Source: Mycobacterium montefiorense (GTDB lineage: Bacteria; Actinomycetota; Actinomycetes; Mycobacteriales; Mycobacteriaceae). From it: a DNA stretch of 64,000 bases. Of the stretch, positions 56,269 to 63,959 are shown one piece after another. A program made the position numbers and the translations under genes. The stretch covers positions 248,001-312,000 of the forward strand of contig NZ_BFCH01000018.1 of NCBI RefSeq assembly GCF_003112775.1. The letters run 5' to 3'. Below the pieces are notes generated by a model. It had not been told where the DNA came from and made no database searches. It was given only the letters and a program-made list of their open reading frames with translations. Every line of letters begins with the position of its first letter. The first letter of the stretch is position 1.

Positions 56269-56361
56269 TCGATGGTGTACACTCGGTGCCAGCCAAAGAA
56301 CCACGAGGTTAGGGGCCGAGTGAAAGGGCTTCTTGGTGCGTACACCCAGATCCACCATCGA
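56269..56361. other. structured intergenic element with nested inverted repeats
   Basis: TCGATGGTG (56269-56277) pairs perfectly with CACCATCGA (56353-56361). Inside, CACTCGG (56280-56286) pairs with CCGAGTG (56316-56322) and GGTG (56335-56338) with CACC (56343-56346). The 93-bp block lies in the 254-bp gap between lipL and the sulfotransferase-like gene. It has no T-tract. It could be an RNA, a terminator or the remnant of a mobile element; nothing decides between these. Confidence 0.4.
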
Positions 56362-56472
56362 AGTGCCCGTGCCAATTTCCTTTCGGTCCCGTAAATTACC
56401 TTGGGTAATGATTAAAAGTCGGTGTTGCACCGCGACGGGCGCGCGAGCCGCATCCGGCACGGGACGGCGCCC

Positions 56473-57264
56473 ATGACTGGCCTGCCAAACAGCGTGCGTC
56501 GCACGGTGCTATTCGTGCTGGGGCCGCAACGGTCCGGTACGTCGGCAATTACCCGCGTTCTTTCTCTGTGTGGTGTTGCGTTACCTGCCGGGATGTTGGG
56601 CGCCGACGCGGGCAATCCGCGCGGCTATTGGGAACCGCGCAAGGCCATCGCCATCAACGAAGGCATCCTCTATCGCCACCAGAGCGCGTGGTTTGATCCT
56701 TCGCTGCGCTCGATGGACGACGCGCTCGATGCTGAAGAGAAGGCCGCCTGCATCGCTTCGATTCAGGAGTATCTCACTGGGCTGCCAGACGCGCCGCTGC
56801 TGGTGATCAAAGAACCCCGGATTACGACGCTGACTGAACTCTGGTTCGAAGCGGCACGACGGGCCGGGCTCGACGTTGCGGTCGTGATCGCGGTACGCCA
56901 CCCGTTGGAGGTGATCTCGTCCGTCGCCGCGACCTGGCGAGTGTCGCGCGAGCTCTCGGGTGCCCTGTGGTTGAAATACAGCCTCATGGCGGAGCGGTGC
57001 ACCCGCCGTCTGCCGCGCGTGTTCGTTGACTACGCCGACTTCCTCGACGACTGGCCGCGGGAGATAAAGCGGATCGCCACGACGCTCGACATCGAATTGA
57101 ACACGCACCAAGAAGATGCAATCGAGGCGTTCCTCACTCCTGATCTCCGGCGCCAGCGCCACTCCGGATGCGTGAAAGGGAAGGGGCTTGTCGGTGCGGA
57201 CTGGATTTCAGTGGTCTACAACACAGTCGTATCGCGAAAGCGACGAGTTACGCACGGCGTGTGA
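56473..57264 (+). CDS. sulfotransferase-like protein, probably truncated
   Basis: PAPS-dependent sulfotransferase family protein (PF13469-like). The 5'-phosphosulfate loop is VLGPQRSGTSAITRVLSL near 15-32 and the 3'-phosphate region VIAVRHPLEVISSVAATWRVS near 137-157. WLKYSLMAERCTRRLPRVFVDYADFLDDW fits the middle of the family. ATG 56473 is favoured over 56422. The end (ADWISVVYNT, then VVSRKRRVTHGV) departs from the family and a plausible tail continues in another frame (57216-57379), so a frameshift or deletion is likely. Substrate unknown; glycolipid is inferred from neighbours. Confidence 0.7.
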   Translation: MTGLPNSVRRTVLFVLGPQRSGTSAITRVLSLCGVALPAGMLGADAGNPRGYWEPRKAIAINEGILYRHQSAWFDPSLRSMDDALDAEEKAACIASIQEYLTGLPDAPLLVIKEPRITTLTELWFEAARRAGLDVAVVIAVRHPLEVISSVAATWRVSRELSGALWLKYSLMAERCTRRLPRVFVDYADFLDDWPREIKRIATTLDIELNTHQEDAIEAFLTPDLRRQRHSGCVKGKGLVGADWISVVYNTVVSRKRRVTHGV

Positions 57265-57379
57265 GGACTTCAGCAGCCGGTCCAAGAAAATACTGTTCAG
57301 GTTGCTGCGGCCGTCGGTTGCGATGCCGATGATGGAGCTTGTCGCGATGGCACACGGGCGCCGCGGAACCTGGGCCTAG
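57216..57379 (+). pseudogene. possible displaced 3' end of the sulfotransferase-like gene
   Basis: In the +1 frame relative to 56473, TQSYRESDELRTACEDFSS, then SKKILFRLLRPS and on to the TAG at 57377-57379, looks like the C-terminal acidic-aromatic tail of the same family. If so, about 20 residues were lost and the frame moved near 57210-57230. This rests on remembered family patterns and needs alignment. Confidence 0.35.
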
Positions 57380-57547
57380 CGGCTTGGAACCGGTCTCGAA
57401 TCGATCGGCAACTACCCGCGTCTAGCCGCCTTATCTCGGGAATGCTGCTGACGCACCCGCGGTCATATATATGATCGACTGAACCCATTCTCGACAATGC
57501 ATGTGTTCGTGCTACCAACCCTGCAGACCAACGGGAGACGTCGACCC

Positions 57548-58681
57548 TTGACACAATCCGTGCTTATCACTGGTGGAGCTGGATTCATCGGGTCGGCGCT
57601 GTCGCGCCGCCTCATCAAAGCCGGTTATGACGTCGCTGTGCTCGATGTCCTGCACCCGCAAGTGCACGCCACAGGTCAAGCGATCGACTTGCCGGCATCC
57701 GTGCGGTTATTCACCGGCGACGTCACCCACGCGCCCGACTGGGATGCCGTTCTTCGGTTGTTCCGTCCGTCCCAGATCGTTCATCTGGCAGCCGAGACGG
57801 GAACGGCACAGTCCCTGTCGGAGGCGACCCGTCACGGATCCGTCAACGTCGTGGGCACCACCCAGCTGCTGGACGCCCTGAGCCGCTCGGGACTTGTGCC
57901 CGACCAGCTGGTGCTGGCGTCGTCGAGGGCCATCTACGGCGAGGGCGCTTGGCAATCCGGTGCACAAACCTTCTATCCGCGGCCGCGCAGCCATGCACAG
58001 CTGGCGGCCGGCATCTGGGATCCGCAAGGCCCTACGGGTGAACGTGCGGTGCCACTTGCGAGCTGCGCAGACCGGACAGAGCCTCGGCCCACCAACGTGT
58101 ACGCGGCGACCAAGCTCGCCCAGGAGCACACGCTCGCCGCCTGGACCGCCGCGCACGACACGAACGTCAGCGTGCTGCGACTGCAGAACGTCTATGGGCC
58201 AGGCCAGTCGCTGACCAATTCGTATACGGGGATAGTTGCTCTCTTCGCGCGGTTGGCCCGCGAGCAACACGCGCTGGAGGTCTACGAAGACGGTCGGATC
58301 GTGCGCGATTTCGTGTACATCGACGACGTGGTCGACGCGCTTTTTGCTTCGGTCCAGCAACCCGCGGCCGAGCAACGCTGCCTCGACATCGGGTCAGGCA
58401 CCCCGACAACGATCCATGAACTGGCGCAAACGATCAGCGCCGTCTGCGGGGCGCCCGAACCGGTCGTCGTATCGAAATTCCGCGATGGCGATGTGCGTGC
58501 CGCGAGCTGCGACATCGAGCCCGCGAAAGAAGCGCTGGATTGGCGTCCCAAGTGGACGCTCGACGATGGATTGCGCGAACTGCTGGAATGGATCGGACAA
58601 CAGTACGAATCCCCTTCCACGGCAACCGATCACACACTCGAATCAAACCGCCCGGTAGCCGAACATGCCGGTCGCAATTAA
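57548..58681 (+). CDS. NAD-dependent epimerase/dehydratase (extended SDR)
   Basis: Extended short-chain dehydrogenase acting on nucleotide sugars. Rossmann motif ITGGAGFIGSALSRRL (about 6-21), VHLAAETGTAQSLSEA near 79-94, and YAATK (Tyr-xxx-Lys) in TNVYAATKLAQEHTLAAW near 185-200. Late region GPGQSLTNSYTGIVALFARL and the DFVYIDDVVDA pattern place it with UDP-glucose 4-epimerase/dTDP-sugar dehydratase types. The TTG at 57548 (MTQSVLITGG) follows GGGAGA; ATG 57497 would add 17 residues of unrelated sequence. Likely supplies a modified sugar for the glycosyltransferases downstream. Confidence 0.85.
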   Translation: MTQSVLITGGAGFIGSALSRRLIKAGYDVAVLDVLHPQVHATGQAIDLPASVRLFTGDVTHAPDWDAVLRLFRPSQIVHLAAETGTAQSLSEATRHGSVNVVGTTQLLDALSRSGLVPDQLVLASSRAIYGEGAWQSGAQTFYPRPRSHAQLAAGIWDPQGPTGERAVPLASCADRTEPRPTNVYAATKLAQEHTLAAWTAAHDTNVSVLRLQNVYGPGQSLTNSYTGIVALFARLAREQHALEVYEDGRIVRDFVYIDDVVDALFASVQQPAAEQRCLDIGSGTPTTIHELAQTISAVCGAPEPVVVSKFRDGDVRAASCDIEPAKEALDWRPKWTLDDGLRELLEWIGQQYESPSTATDHTLESNRPVAEHAGRN

Positions 58682-58683
58682 CG

Positions 58684-58725
58684 GCACCCGCGCTATGAAT
58701 GGCGGGTCCTTTAACGAGCGGGTGC
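58684..58725 (+). terminator. hairpin after the SDR gene
   Basis: GCACCCGC (58684-58691) pairs perfectly with GCGGGTGC (58718-58725), beginning three bases after the stop codon. GTCCTTT (58706-58712) and AAAGGAC (58753-58759) form a second, alternative pair. No T-tract follows, so it would be a stem-type terminator. Confidence 0.45.
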
Positions 58726-58895
58726 GCACGGCCCGCGATGACGCCGTGGGTCAAAGGACAAGCCACGCGGGCCGGCTCCGGACGCGGTGACGCTGAGTTG
58801 GCTGGGGGGCTCAAGATGACTTACGGGCAATCGCGTGATTCATTCCGCAATTGAAGTGATTCGCTATTAGTGTAGCCAGGACAGGGAGGTCACCG

Positions 58896-59996
58896 GTGGG
58901 CGTTGTGGTCGACAAGCGGGCGGTGGAGCGGACGACAGTTCATCGTCTGTGGAAAGCGGTCCTCATTGGCAGCGCGCTTGTCGTGGCCACAGCATGCTTT
59001 TACGTGCCGACTCTCTTGATCCCGATCGGAGTACTCCTGGGGTTGCTGATTTGTGCGCGCATTGTTTATCCGGGGCGTGGTCGCTACATTCCCAATTTAT
59101 ATGCGCGGGACACCAGGATTTATGACGAGGCATATGGCGATTTTGTTCGCCAGACCATGTCGGATCTGCGCCGACGTCGGATTCGGGGCCACACATTGTT
59201 GTCCGAAGCGTCGAACTTGGCGGGGCCGTCCCTGGGCGGCTCCGACGAATTGATCCTGGATCTCGGCGTCTGGATCGGGTGGTCAACAAGGCTCATATCC
59301 GATGCCAGCGATCGAATGGTCTACGGCTTCGACAGCTTCGAGGGTCTCGTTGAGGACTGGAAACTCGAGGATCATGTCGTCAAACGCGGAACGTTTTCCT
59401 TAACGGATCCGTTCGCTCAACGTTTTATGCACGACACCGGCGTGACTTTTCGTGAGGGCTTACCTGACGCTCTCGGCCGTAAAGTCCAGTTCGTCAAGGG
59501 CAGCACTTACGACACGCTGGCTCCATTTCTGGCAGACCGGCCGAACGCGCCGATCAGGCTGTTTCACATGGATTTGGACACATATGAGAGTTGCCTGCAT
59601 GGATTGGAGACGTGCAAGGAACACTTCGTGCCGGGGTCCATCCTTGTCTTCGACGAGTACCTCGTCACCAATGGCGAAATGCGGGCGTTCTTCGAGTTTC
59701 AGAATCGCTACGAGCTGGAATGGCAATACCGGGCCTGGGGTCTCGAGATGATGGAGATGAATCTCGAGATGGTTTCCCACCGGTGGAAACGCATCTTTTA
59801 CCGCTTGGTCGCGCTTCCGGTTTATTGGTTGATCGGGGAGGGCAGCTTCACGGTGAAGTGCTTCCGAAAGCCGTTCTGGCGATTCTGGTTAGGCGCTCCG
59901 ATAAGCGACATGCTTTTCCTGCTCGGTGCCGCTGGGTCGCGGAAATCGGTGAGTCTCGAGATCACGGGTCTGGGTAAGCTCGACCGGACGCGCTAG
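58896..59996 (+). CDS. membrane-anchored TylF-like methyltransferase
   Basis: A 366-residue protein with an N-terminal membrane region (about 18-57, probably two helices) followed by a class I SAM methyltransferase domain: LILDLGVWIGWSTRLI (119-134) as motif I, VYGFDSFEGLVEDWK near 142-156, HMDLDTYESCLHGLE (224-238) and ILVFDEYL near 249-256 supplying metal-binding acidic residues as in TylF/MycF sugar O-methyltransferases. A hydrophobic C-terminal stretch (about 297-350) may also touch the membrane. The GTG at 58896 follows GGGAGG. Acts probably on a glycolipid sugar at the membrane. Confidence 0.72.
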   Translation: MGVVVDKRAVERTTVHRLWKAVLIGSALVVATACFYVPTLLIPIGVLLGLLICARIVYPGRGRYIPNLYARDTRIYDEAYGDFVRQTMSDLRRRRIRGHTLLSEASNLAGPSLGGSDELILDLGVWIGWSTRLISDASDRMVYGFDSFEGLVEDWKLEDHVVKRGTFSLTDPFAQRFMHDTGVTFREGLPDALGRKVQFVKGSTYDTLAPFLADRPNAPIRLFHMDLDTYESCLHGLETCKEHFVPGSILVFDEYLVTNGEMRAFFEFQNRYELEWQYRAWGLEMMEMNLEMVSHRWKRIFYRLVALPVYWLIGEGSFTVKCFRKPFWRFWLGAPISDMLFLLGAAGSRKSVSLEITGLGKLDRTR

Positions 59997-60246
59997 GTTG
60001 ACCGGCGATTGGCGGTAGACTGCCCCACGCCATGAGTCCGTGAAGTTCGATTGGTTGGCTCCCCAGCGAGCAAAGCCCAAGCCGCCTTCGAAGACTGTCT
60101 GGCTTCGTCGAGGTCACGGTCACAGGTTGCGCCCGAGCATGAGGGAAAGCCGCGAAACGAGTTGGCGGGGTCGGCGGACATCTAGGCTGAGCAACCGGCT
60201 GACACATGGGAAGAAGAAGTAGACGTATGGGAAGTAAGGGGCAGTT
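59997..60246. other. intergenic stretch before the macrocin-type methyltransferase
   Basis: 250 bp with no family-like ORF. Near its end are two related purine-rich copies, ATGGGAAGAAGAAG and ATGGGAAGTAAGG, the second serving as ribosome binding site for the TTG start at 60247. No promoter is clear. Confidence 0.4.
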
Positions 60247-61053
60247 TTGACCGCAGCTGAATGCGACTCGCGATCGGCGTATCTCGACCTACTCCGTCGT
60301 GACCTCACAAGATACGGTCACGATCAGCTGGTGCCCGTCGGGTGGCACCGCCTGGGGCGGCCTGTTTTCAATAGCCGTAATTTTATGCTGGTCCGTAAAT
60401 ATCCGTTTAACGAGCATGCTCGGAACCTGGGCCTGGATTGGCCAACGGATGCTCTGACGATGATTGGGATGCAGCGGCTGATCAGTCTGCAGCATTGCGT
60501 GGAGTCCGTGCTGGCCGACGGTATTCCGGGTGATCTGGTCGAGTGTGGCGTGTGGCGGGGCGGCGCTGCGATTTTGATGCGTGCGGTCCTTTCGGCTTAC
60601 GGGGACCTGACGCGGAAGGTGTGGCTGTGTGATTCATTCGCCGGCGTACCACCCCCAGATCCTGCGAATTACAAAGCCGACAAGGGAATTAAGCTGCATC
60701 GTCATGCGAAAATACTGGGAGTCCCAGAGGCGGAAGTAAGGGCGAACTTCGAGCGTTATGGCTTGCTGGACGATCAGGTGCGGTTTATCCCTGGCTGGTT
60801 CAAGGACACGTTGGCGGACGCTCCGATCGAGCAGATTGCGGTGTTGAGGCTCGATGGGGATCTGTATGAATCGACGATTCAGGCTCTCGATGCTCTCTAC
60901 CCGAAACTATCGTCCGGCGGTTATTGCATCATTGACGACTACCACGCGCTGAAAGCATGTGAGCAGGCCGTGGCGGATTATCGTGAAAAGCAGGGCATAT
61001 CTGCCGATATCGTAGAAATCGACGGCACAGGTGTGCTGTGGCGTAAGCCATGA
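60247..61053 (+). CDS. TylF/macrocin-O-methyltransferase-like protein
   Basis: A 268-residue sugar O-methyltransferase (PF05711). Motifs: VECGVWRGGAAILMRAVL (98-115), VWLCDSFAGVPPPD near 125-138, LRLDGDLYEST (200-210) and IIDDYHALKACEQAV (228-242), where Asp203, Asp230 and Asp231 are likely Mg ligands. Glycopeptidolipid rhamnose methyltransferases of mycobacteria belong to this family. The TTG at 60247 with AAGGGG upstream is the best start. The gene ends 31 nt before the first glycosyltransferase. Target sugar unknown. Confidence 0.85.
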   Translation: MTAAECDSRSAYLDLLRRDLTRYGHDQLVPVGWHRLGRPVFNSRNFMLVRKYPFNEHARNLGLDWPTDALTMIGMQRLISLQHCVESVLADGIPGDLVECGVWRGGAAILMRAVLSAYGDLTRKVWLCDSFAGVPPPDPANYKADKGIKLHRHAKILGVPEAEVRANFERYGLLDDQVRFIPGWFKDTLADAPIEQIAVLRLDGDLYESTIQALDALYPKLSSGGYCIIDDYHALKACEQAVADYREKQGISADIVEIDGTGVLWRKP

Positions 61054-61084
61054 CCGCCAAACAACCGTAAGCTTTGGATCCGCA

Positions 61085-62353
61085 ATGAAATTTGTGCTGG
61101 CATGCTATGGAACTCGGGGTGATGTCGAGCCTTCCCTCGTTGTCGCACGAGAACTACAGCGCAGGGGCCACGATGTGCGGATGGCCGTCGCGCCCGACCT
61201 GATGGAATTCGTCGAGGCGGCCGGGCTTCCGGCGGTCTCCTACGGGCTGGATACGCGGACCTGGCTGGACGTGTACCGCAACTTCTGGACCTCTTTCTTC
61301 AGCAGGTTCTGGCGGATCCGGCAGTTGAGAAGGCTGTGGCACGAGATGTGGGAGCTCAGCGACCAGACCTGGACACAGATGAGCACAACGCTGGTGTCGC
61401 TGGCGAAGGACGCCGACCTGCTGTTCGCGGGGCTGAGTTACCAGGAACTGGCCGCCAATATTGCTGAGTATTACGACCTTCCGCTGGTCACGCTGCATCA
61501 TGTCCCGGTGCGGCCCAACGGGCAGGTCGTTTCGATCCTGCCCTCGCCGGTGGCCCGCTACGCGATGACGGTGTTCGACTGGTTCTGCTGGCGCCTTAAT
61601 AAGAAAATCGAGGACACGCAGCGGCGTGAGCTCGGCCTATCCAAGGCAATCGGGCCCTCCCCGGGACGGATCGCCGAGCGCCAATCCCTGGAAATCCAGG
61701 GCTACGACGAGGCTTGCTTTCCCGGGCTGGCGACCGAGTGGGCGAAATGGGATGGCCACCGCCCCTTCGTCGGCACGCTGACGATGGAGTTGACGACAGA
61801 CGTCGACGACGAGGTCGCGTCGTGGATCGCCGCCGGCACACCACCAATCTGCTTCGGTTTTGGCAGCATGCCGGTGGAATCGCCGGCCGACACGATCGAG
61901 ATGATCAGTGCCGCCTGCGCGGAGTTGGGAGAACGGGCATTGGTGTGTGCCGGCTGGAGTGACTTCAGCGGCGTTGTGTATTCCGAACACGTCAAGGTGG
62001 TGGGAGCGGTCAATTACGCAAAGGTCTTTCCCGCCTGCCGCGCGGTTGTGCATCACGGTGGCTCGGGAACCACGGCCGCAAGCATGCGCGCCGGAGTTCC
62101 CACGTTGATTCTCTCGATGGACCCCAACCAGACGATCTGGGGATCGCAGCTCAAAAAACTGAAAGTAGGGACCTCCCGGCGCTTTTCGAGCACCGCCCGC
62201 GAATCGATGGTTGCGGACCTGCGCCGGATCCTCGACGCGGAGTATGCGACGAGGGCGCGCGCGCTCGCTACCCGGATGACCAAGCCCGCCGAGAGCGTCA
62301 GCACCGCCGCAGATCTAGTCGAAAACTTCGCTCGCACGAAGCATTACGCCTAA
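61085..62353 (+). CDS. GPL-type glycosyltransferase (GT1), first copy
   Basis: A 422-residue GT-B glycosyltransferase of the family of GPL GtfA/GtfB and Rv1524/Rv1526c. N-terminal CYGTRGDVEPSLVVARELQRRGHDV near 7-31 binds acceptor; VVHHGGSGTTAASMRAGVPTL near 320-340 is the nucleotide-sugar site. The following MDPNQTIWG has Asn-Gln where the second copy and relatives have Asp-Gln, which could change donor specificity. ATG 61085 is the family start. A 28-residue overlap with the second copy's residues is obvious over the full length, so it is a tandem duplicate. Sugar transferred unknown. Confidence 0.88.
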   Translation: MKFVLACYGTRGDVEPSLVVARELQRRGHDVRMAVAPDLMEFVEAAGLPAVSYGLDTRTWLDVYRNFWTSFFSRFWRIRQLRRLWHEMWELSDQTWTQMSTTLVSLAKDADLLFAGLSYQELAANIAEYYDLPLVTLHHVPVRPNGQVVSILPSPVARYAMTVFDWFCWRLNKKIEDTQRRELGLSKAIGPSPGRIAERQSLEIQGYDEACFPGLATEWAKWDGHRPFVGTLTMELTTDVDDEVASWIAAGTPPICFGFGSMPVESPADTIEMISAACAELGERALVCAGWSDFSGVVYSEHVKVVGAVNYAKVFPACRAVVHHGGSGTTAASMRAGVPTLILSMDPNQTIWGSQLKKLKVGTSRRFSSTARESMVADLRRILDAEYATRARALATRMTKPAESVSTAADLVENFARTKHYA

Positions 62354-62681
62354 TTGGTGAACGCGGCTCACCGCCAATTGTCCGGGGATATAACCCGAAC
62401 CCGCCGGTTTGATTCGCTGCCCGGTGCAACTCGTCATTCGTCCGGCGGCAGCAGTGTAATCAAAACTTTGCGGAGGTGTTGCGTTATTGAATAGTAAATC
62501 CGCAGACCGCCTTTGCCCTCCCATCACGTCTTCTGATAGCAGGCAGGGGCCCGGTAAGATGTATCTGTTGCTACGGCGAATTTGGGGGAACTTGAACCAT
62601 GAAAGACCCGTCTGAACCAGGGGTAAGCACGCTAGCCTGGGCTTGCTTACAACCATCGGAAGTGATAGGTCTAGCCTCGCG
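62354..62681 (+). other. intergenic stretch between the two glycosyltransferases
   Basis: 328 bp. It starts with an imperfect hairpin (ATTGGTGA...TCACCGCCAAT, 62353-62379), then a copy of the CCGAACCCG..GGTTTGATT element (62395-62418), an AT-rich region, and a 28-codon ORF at 62599. No other ORF is supported. Confidence 0.5.
62395..62418 (+). terminator. second copy of the hairpin element
   Basis: CCGAACCCGCCGGTTTGATT closely matches the element at 37657-37681. AACC (62398-62401) can pair with GGTT (62406-62409). It begins 41 nt after the glycosyltransferase stop, so in both places it lies shortly behind a stop codon. Confidence 0.35.
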
Positions 62682-62685
62682 ATGA
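62599..62685 (+). CDS. 28-codon ORF overlapping the second glycosyltransferase start
   Basis: ATG 62599 has GGGGGAA about 8-14 nt upstream. The frame MKDPSEPGVSTLAWACLQ and ten more residues ends in a TGA (62683-62685) that overlaps the glycosyltransferase ATG (62682) as ATGA. The glycosyltransferase has no strong ribosome binding site of its own, so coupled translation is plausible. It may also be a chance ORF. Confidence 0.35.
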   Translation: MKDPSEPGVSTLAWACLQPSEVIGLASR

Positions 62686-63959
62686 AATTTGCTCTGGCAT
62701 GTTATGGAACTCGTGGGGATGTCGAGCCCGCTCTCGCAGCGGGACGCGAACTGCTGCGCAGGGGGCATGAAGTTCGCATAGCTATTCCGCCCAACTTGCT
62801 CGCCCTGGCCGAGACTGCCGGGCTGGATGCGGTTGCCTATGGACCGGACATGCAGGCGTTCTGGGACGACGAGTTCCTGCGCAACTTCTGGTCGAGATTC
62901 CGTCGCACGTTTTGGACTGTCAAGGGTCCGATCGAGTTGGTGCGTGAAGCCTGGGAGCCTGTTCTACGGTCCTGGACGGACATGAGCACGACTCTTACGG
63001 CGCTGACCGCGGGGTCCGACGTGCTCTTCACCGGGCAGCTGTACCAGGACCTCGCGACGAACGTGGCTGAGTACTACGACATCCCGTTGGCTGTGCTGCA
63101 TTACATCCCGATGCGCCCCAACGGTCAGCTCATTCCGAACCTGCCTTCGCCACTCGTCCGGACCGGTATGGCGGCGTACGACTGGATGGTCTGGCGCATG
63201 AACAAGAAGGCCGAGGACACGCAGCGCCGTAAACTCGGCCTACCGAAAACCGACTGTGCGTCGCCGCAGCGGATCGCTCGGCGCGGGTCACTGGAACTGC
63301 AGGCATACGACGAGGTGTGCTTCCCCGGGCTGGCGAAAGAATGGGCGAAATGGGGTGAGCGGCGGCCTTTCGTCGGCGCCCTGACGATGGGCCTGACGAC
63401 GGATGTCGACGACGATGTCGCGTCATGGGTGCACGCTGGGACACCTCCGATTGTTTTCGGCTTTGGCAGCATGCCGGTCAGCGAATCTCCGGCCGATACG
63501 GTCGAAATGATCGCGGCGGCGTGCCAGCAATTGGGCGAGCGCGCCTTGATTTGCGCCGGTTGGGCCGACTTCAGCGAAGTGCCGCATTTCGATCACATCA
63601 AGATGGCCGCGGCGGTGAACTACGCGAAGATCTTCCCGGGTTGCCGCGCCGTAGTGCACCATGGTGGGTCGGGCACCACGGCCGCGGGACTTCGCGCGGG
63701 TCTTCCCACCCTGATTCTTTGGACAGCGGGAGACCAGCCGTTCTGGGGCGGTCATCTCAAACAGCTGAAAGTGGGTGCCGGCCGGAAGTTTTCGGCCACC
63801 ACCCAGGAAACATTGGTCGAGGATCTGCGGGAGATCCTTAAACCGGAATACGCCACCCGCGCCCGAGCCATCGCGCCCCAGATGACGCCGGCTGCAGATA
63901 GCGTCAGCCGTGCAGTTGATTTGCTTGAAAGTTTCGCGCATAACGGACGCTTTGCGTGA
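62682..63959 (+). CDS. GPL-type glycosyltransferase (GT1), second copy
   Basis: A 425-residue paralogue of the preceding enzyme. N-terminal CYGTRGDVEPALAAGRELLRRGHEV near 7-31, central LQAYDEVCFPGLAKEWAKWG, and donor site VVHHGGSGTTAAGLRAGLPTL followed by the canonical GDQPFWGGHLKQLKVG. This copy keeps the Asp-Gln of GT1 donor sites. ATG 62682 gives the family N-terminus MKFALACYGT. It is complete, ending 41 nt before the window edge. Donor and acceptor are unknown; glycopeptidolipid or a related glycolipid is likely. Confidence 0.88.
   Translation: MKFALACYGTRGDVEPALAAGRELLRRGHEVRIAIPPNLLALAETAGLDAVAYGPDMQAFWDDEFLRNFWSRFRRTFWTVKGPIELVREAWEPVLRSWTDMSTTLTALTAGSDVLFTGQLYQDLATNVAEYYDIPLAVLHYIPMRPNGQLIPNLPSPLVRTGMAAYDWMVWRMNKKAEDTQRRKLGLPKTDCASPQRIARRGSLELQAYDEVCFPGLAKEWAKWGERRPFVGALTMGLTTDVDDDVASWVHAGTPPIVFGFGSMPVSESPADTVEMIAAACQQLGERALICAGWADFSEVPHFDHIKMAAAVNYAKIFPGCRAVVHHGGSGTTAAGLRAGLPTLILWTAGDQPFWGGHLKQLKVGAGRKFSATTQETLVEDLREILKPEYATRARAIAPQMTPAADSVSRAVDLLESFAHNGRFA

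Noticed and set aside
56092..56460. A 122-codon minus-strand frame over the lipL end and the structured block
   Set aside because: It overlaps the clear lipL coding end and reads low-complexity text; the inverted repeats are a better description.
57188..57379. An independent small gene starting at GTG/ATG 57188
   Set aside because: It lies inside the sulfotransferase-like gene in another frame and its later part reads better as that gene's displaced tail.
61050..61070. A six-codon ORF (MTAKQP) overlapping the methyltransferase stop
   Set aside because: Too short, no ribosome binding site, and it ends 14 nt before the glycosyltransferase start.
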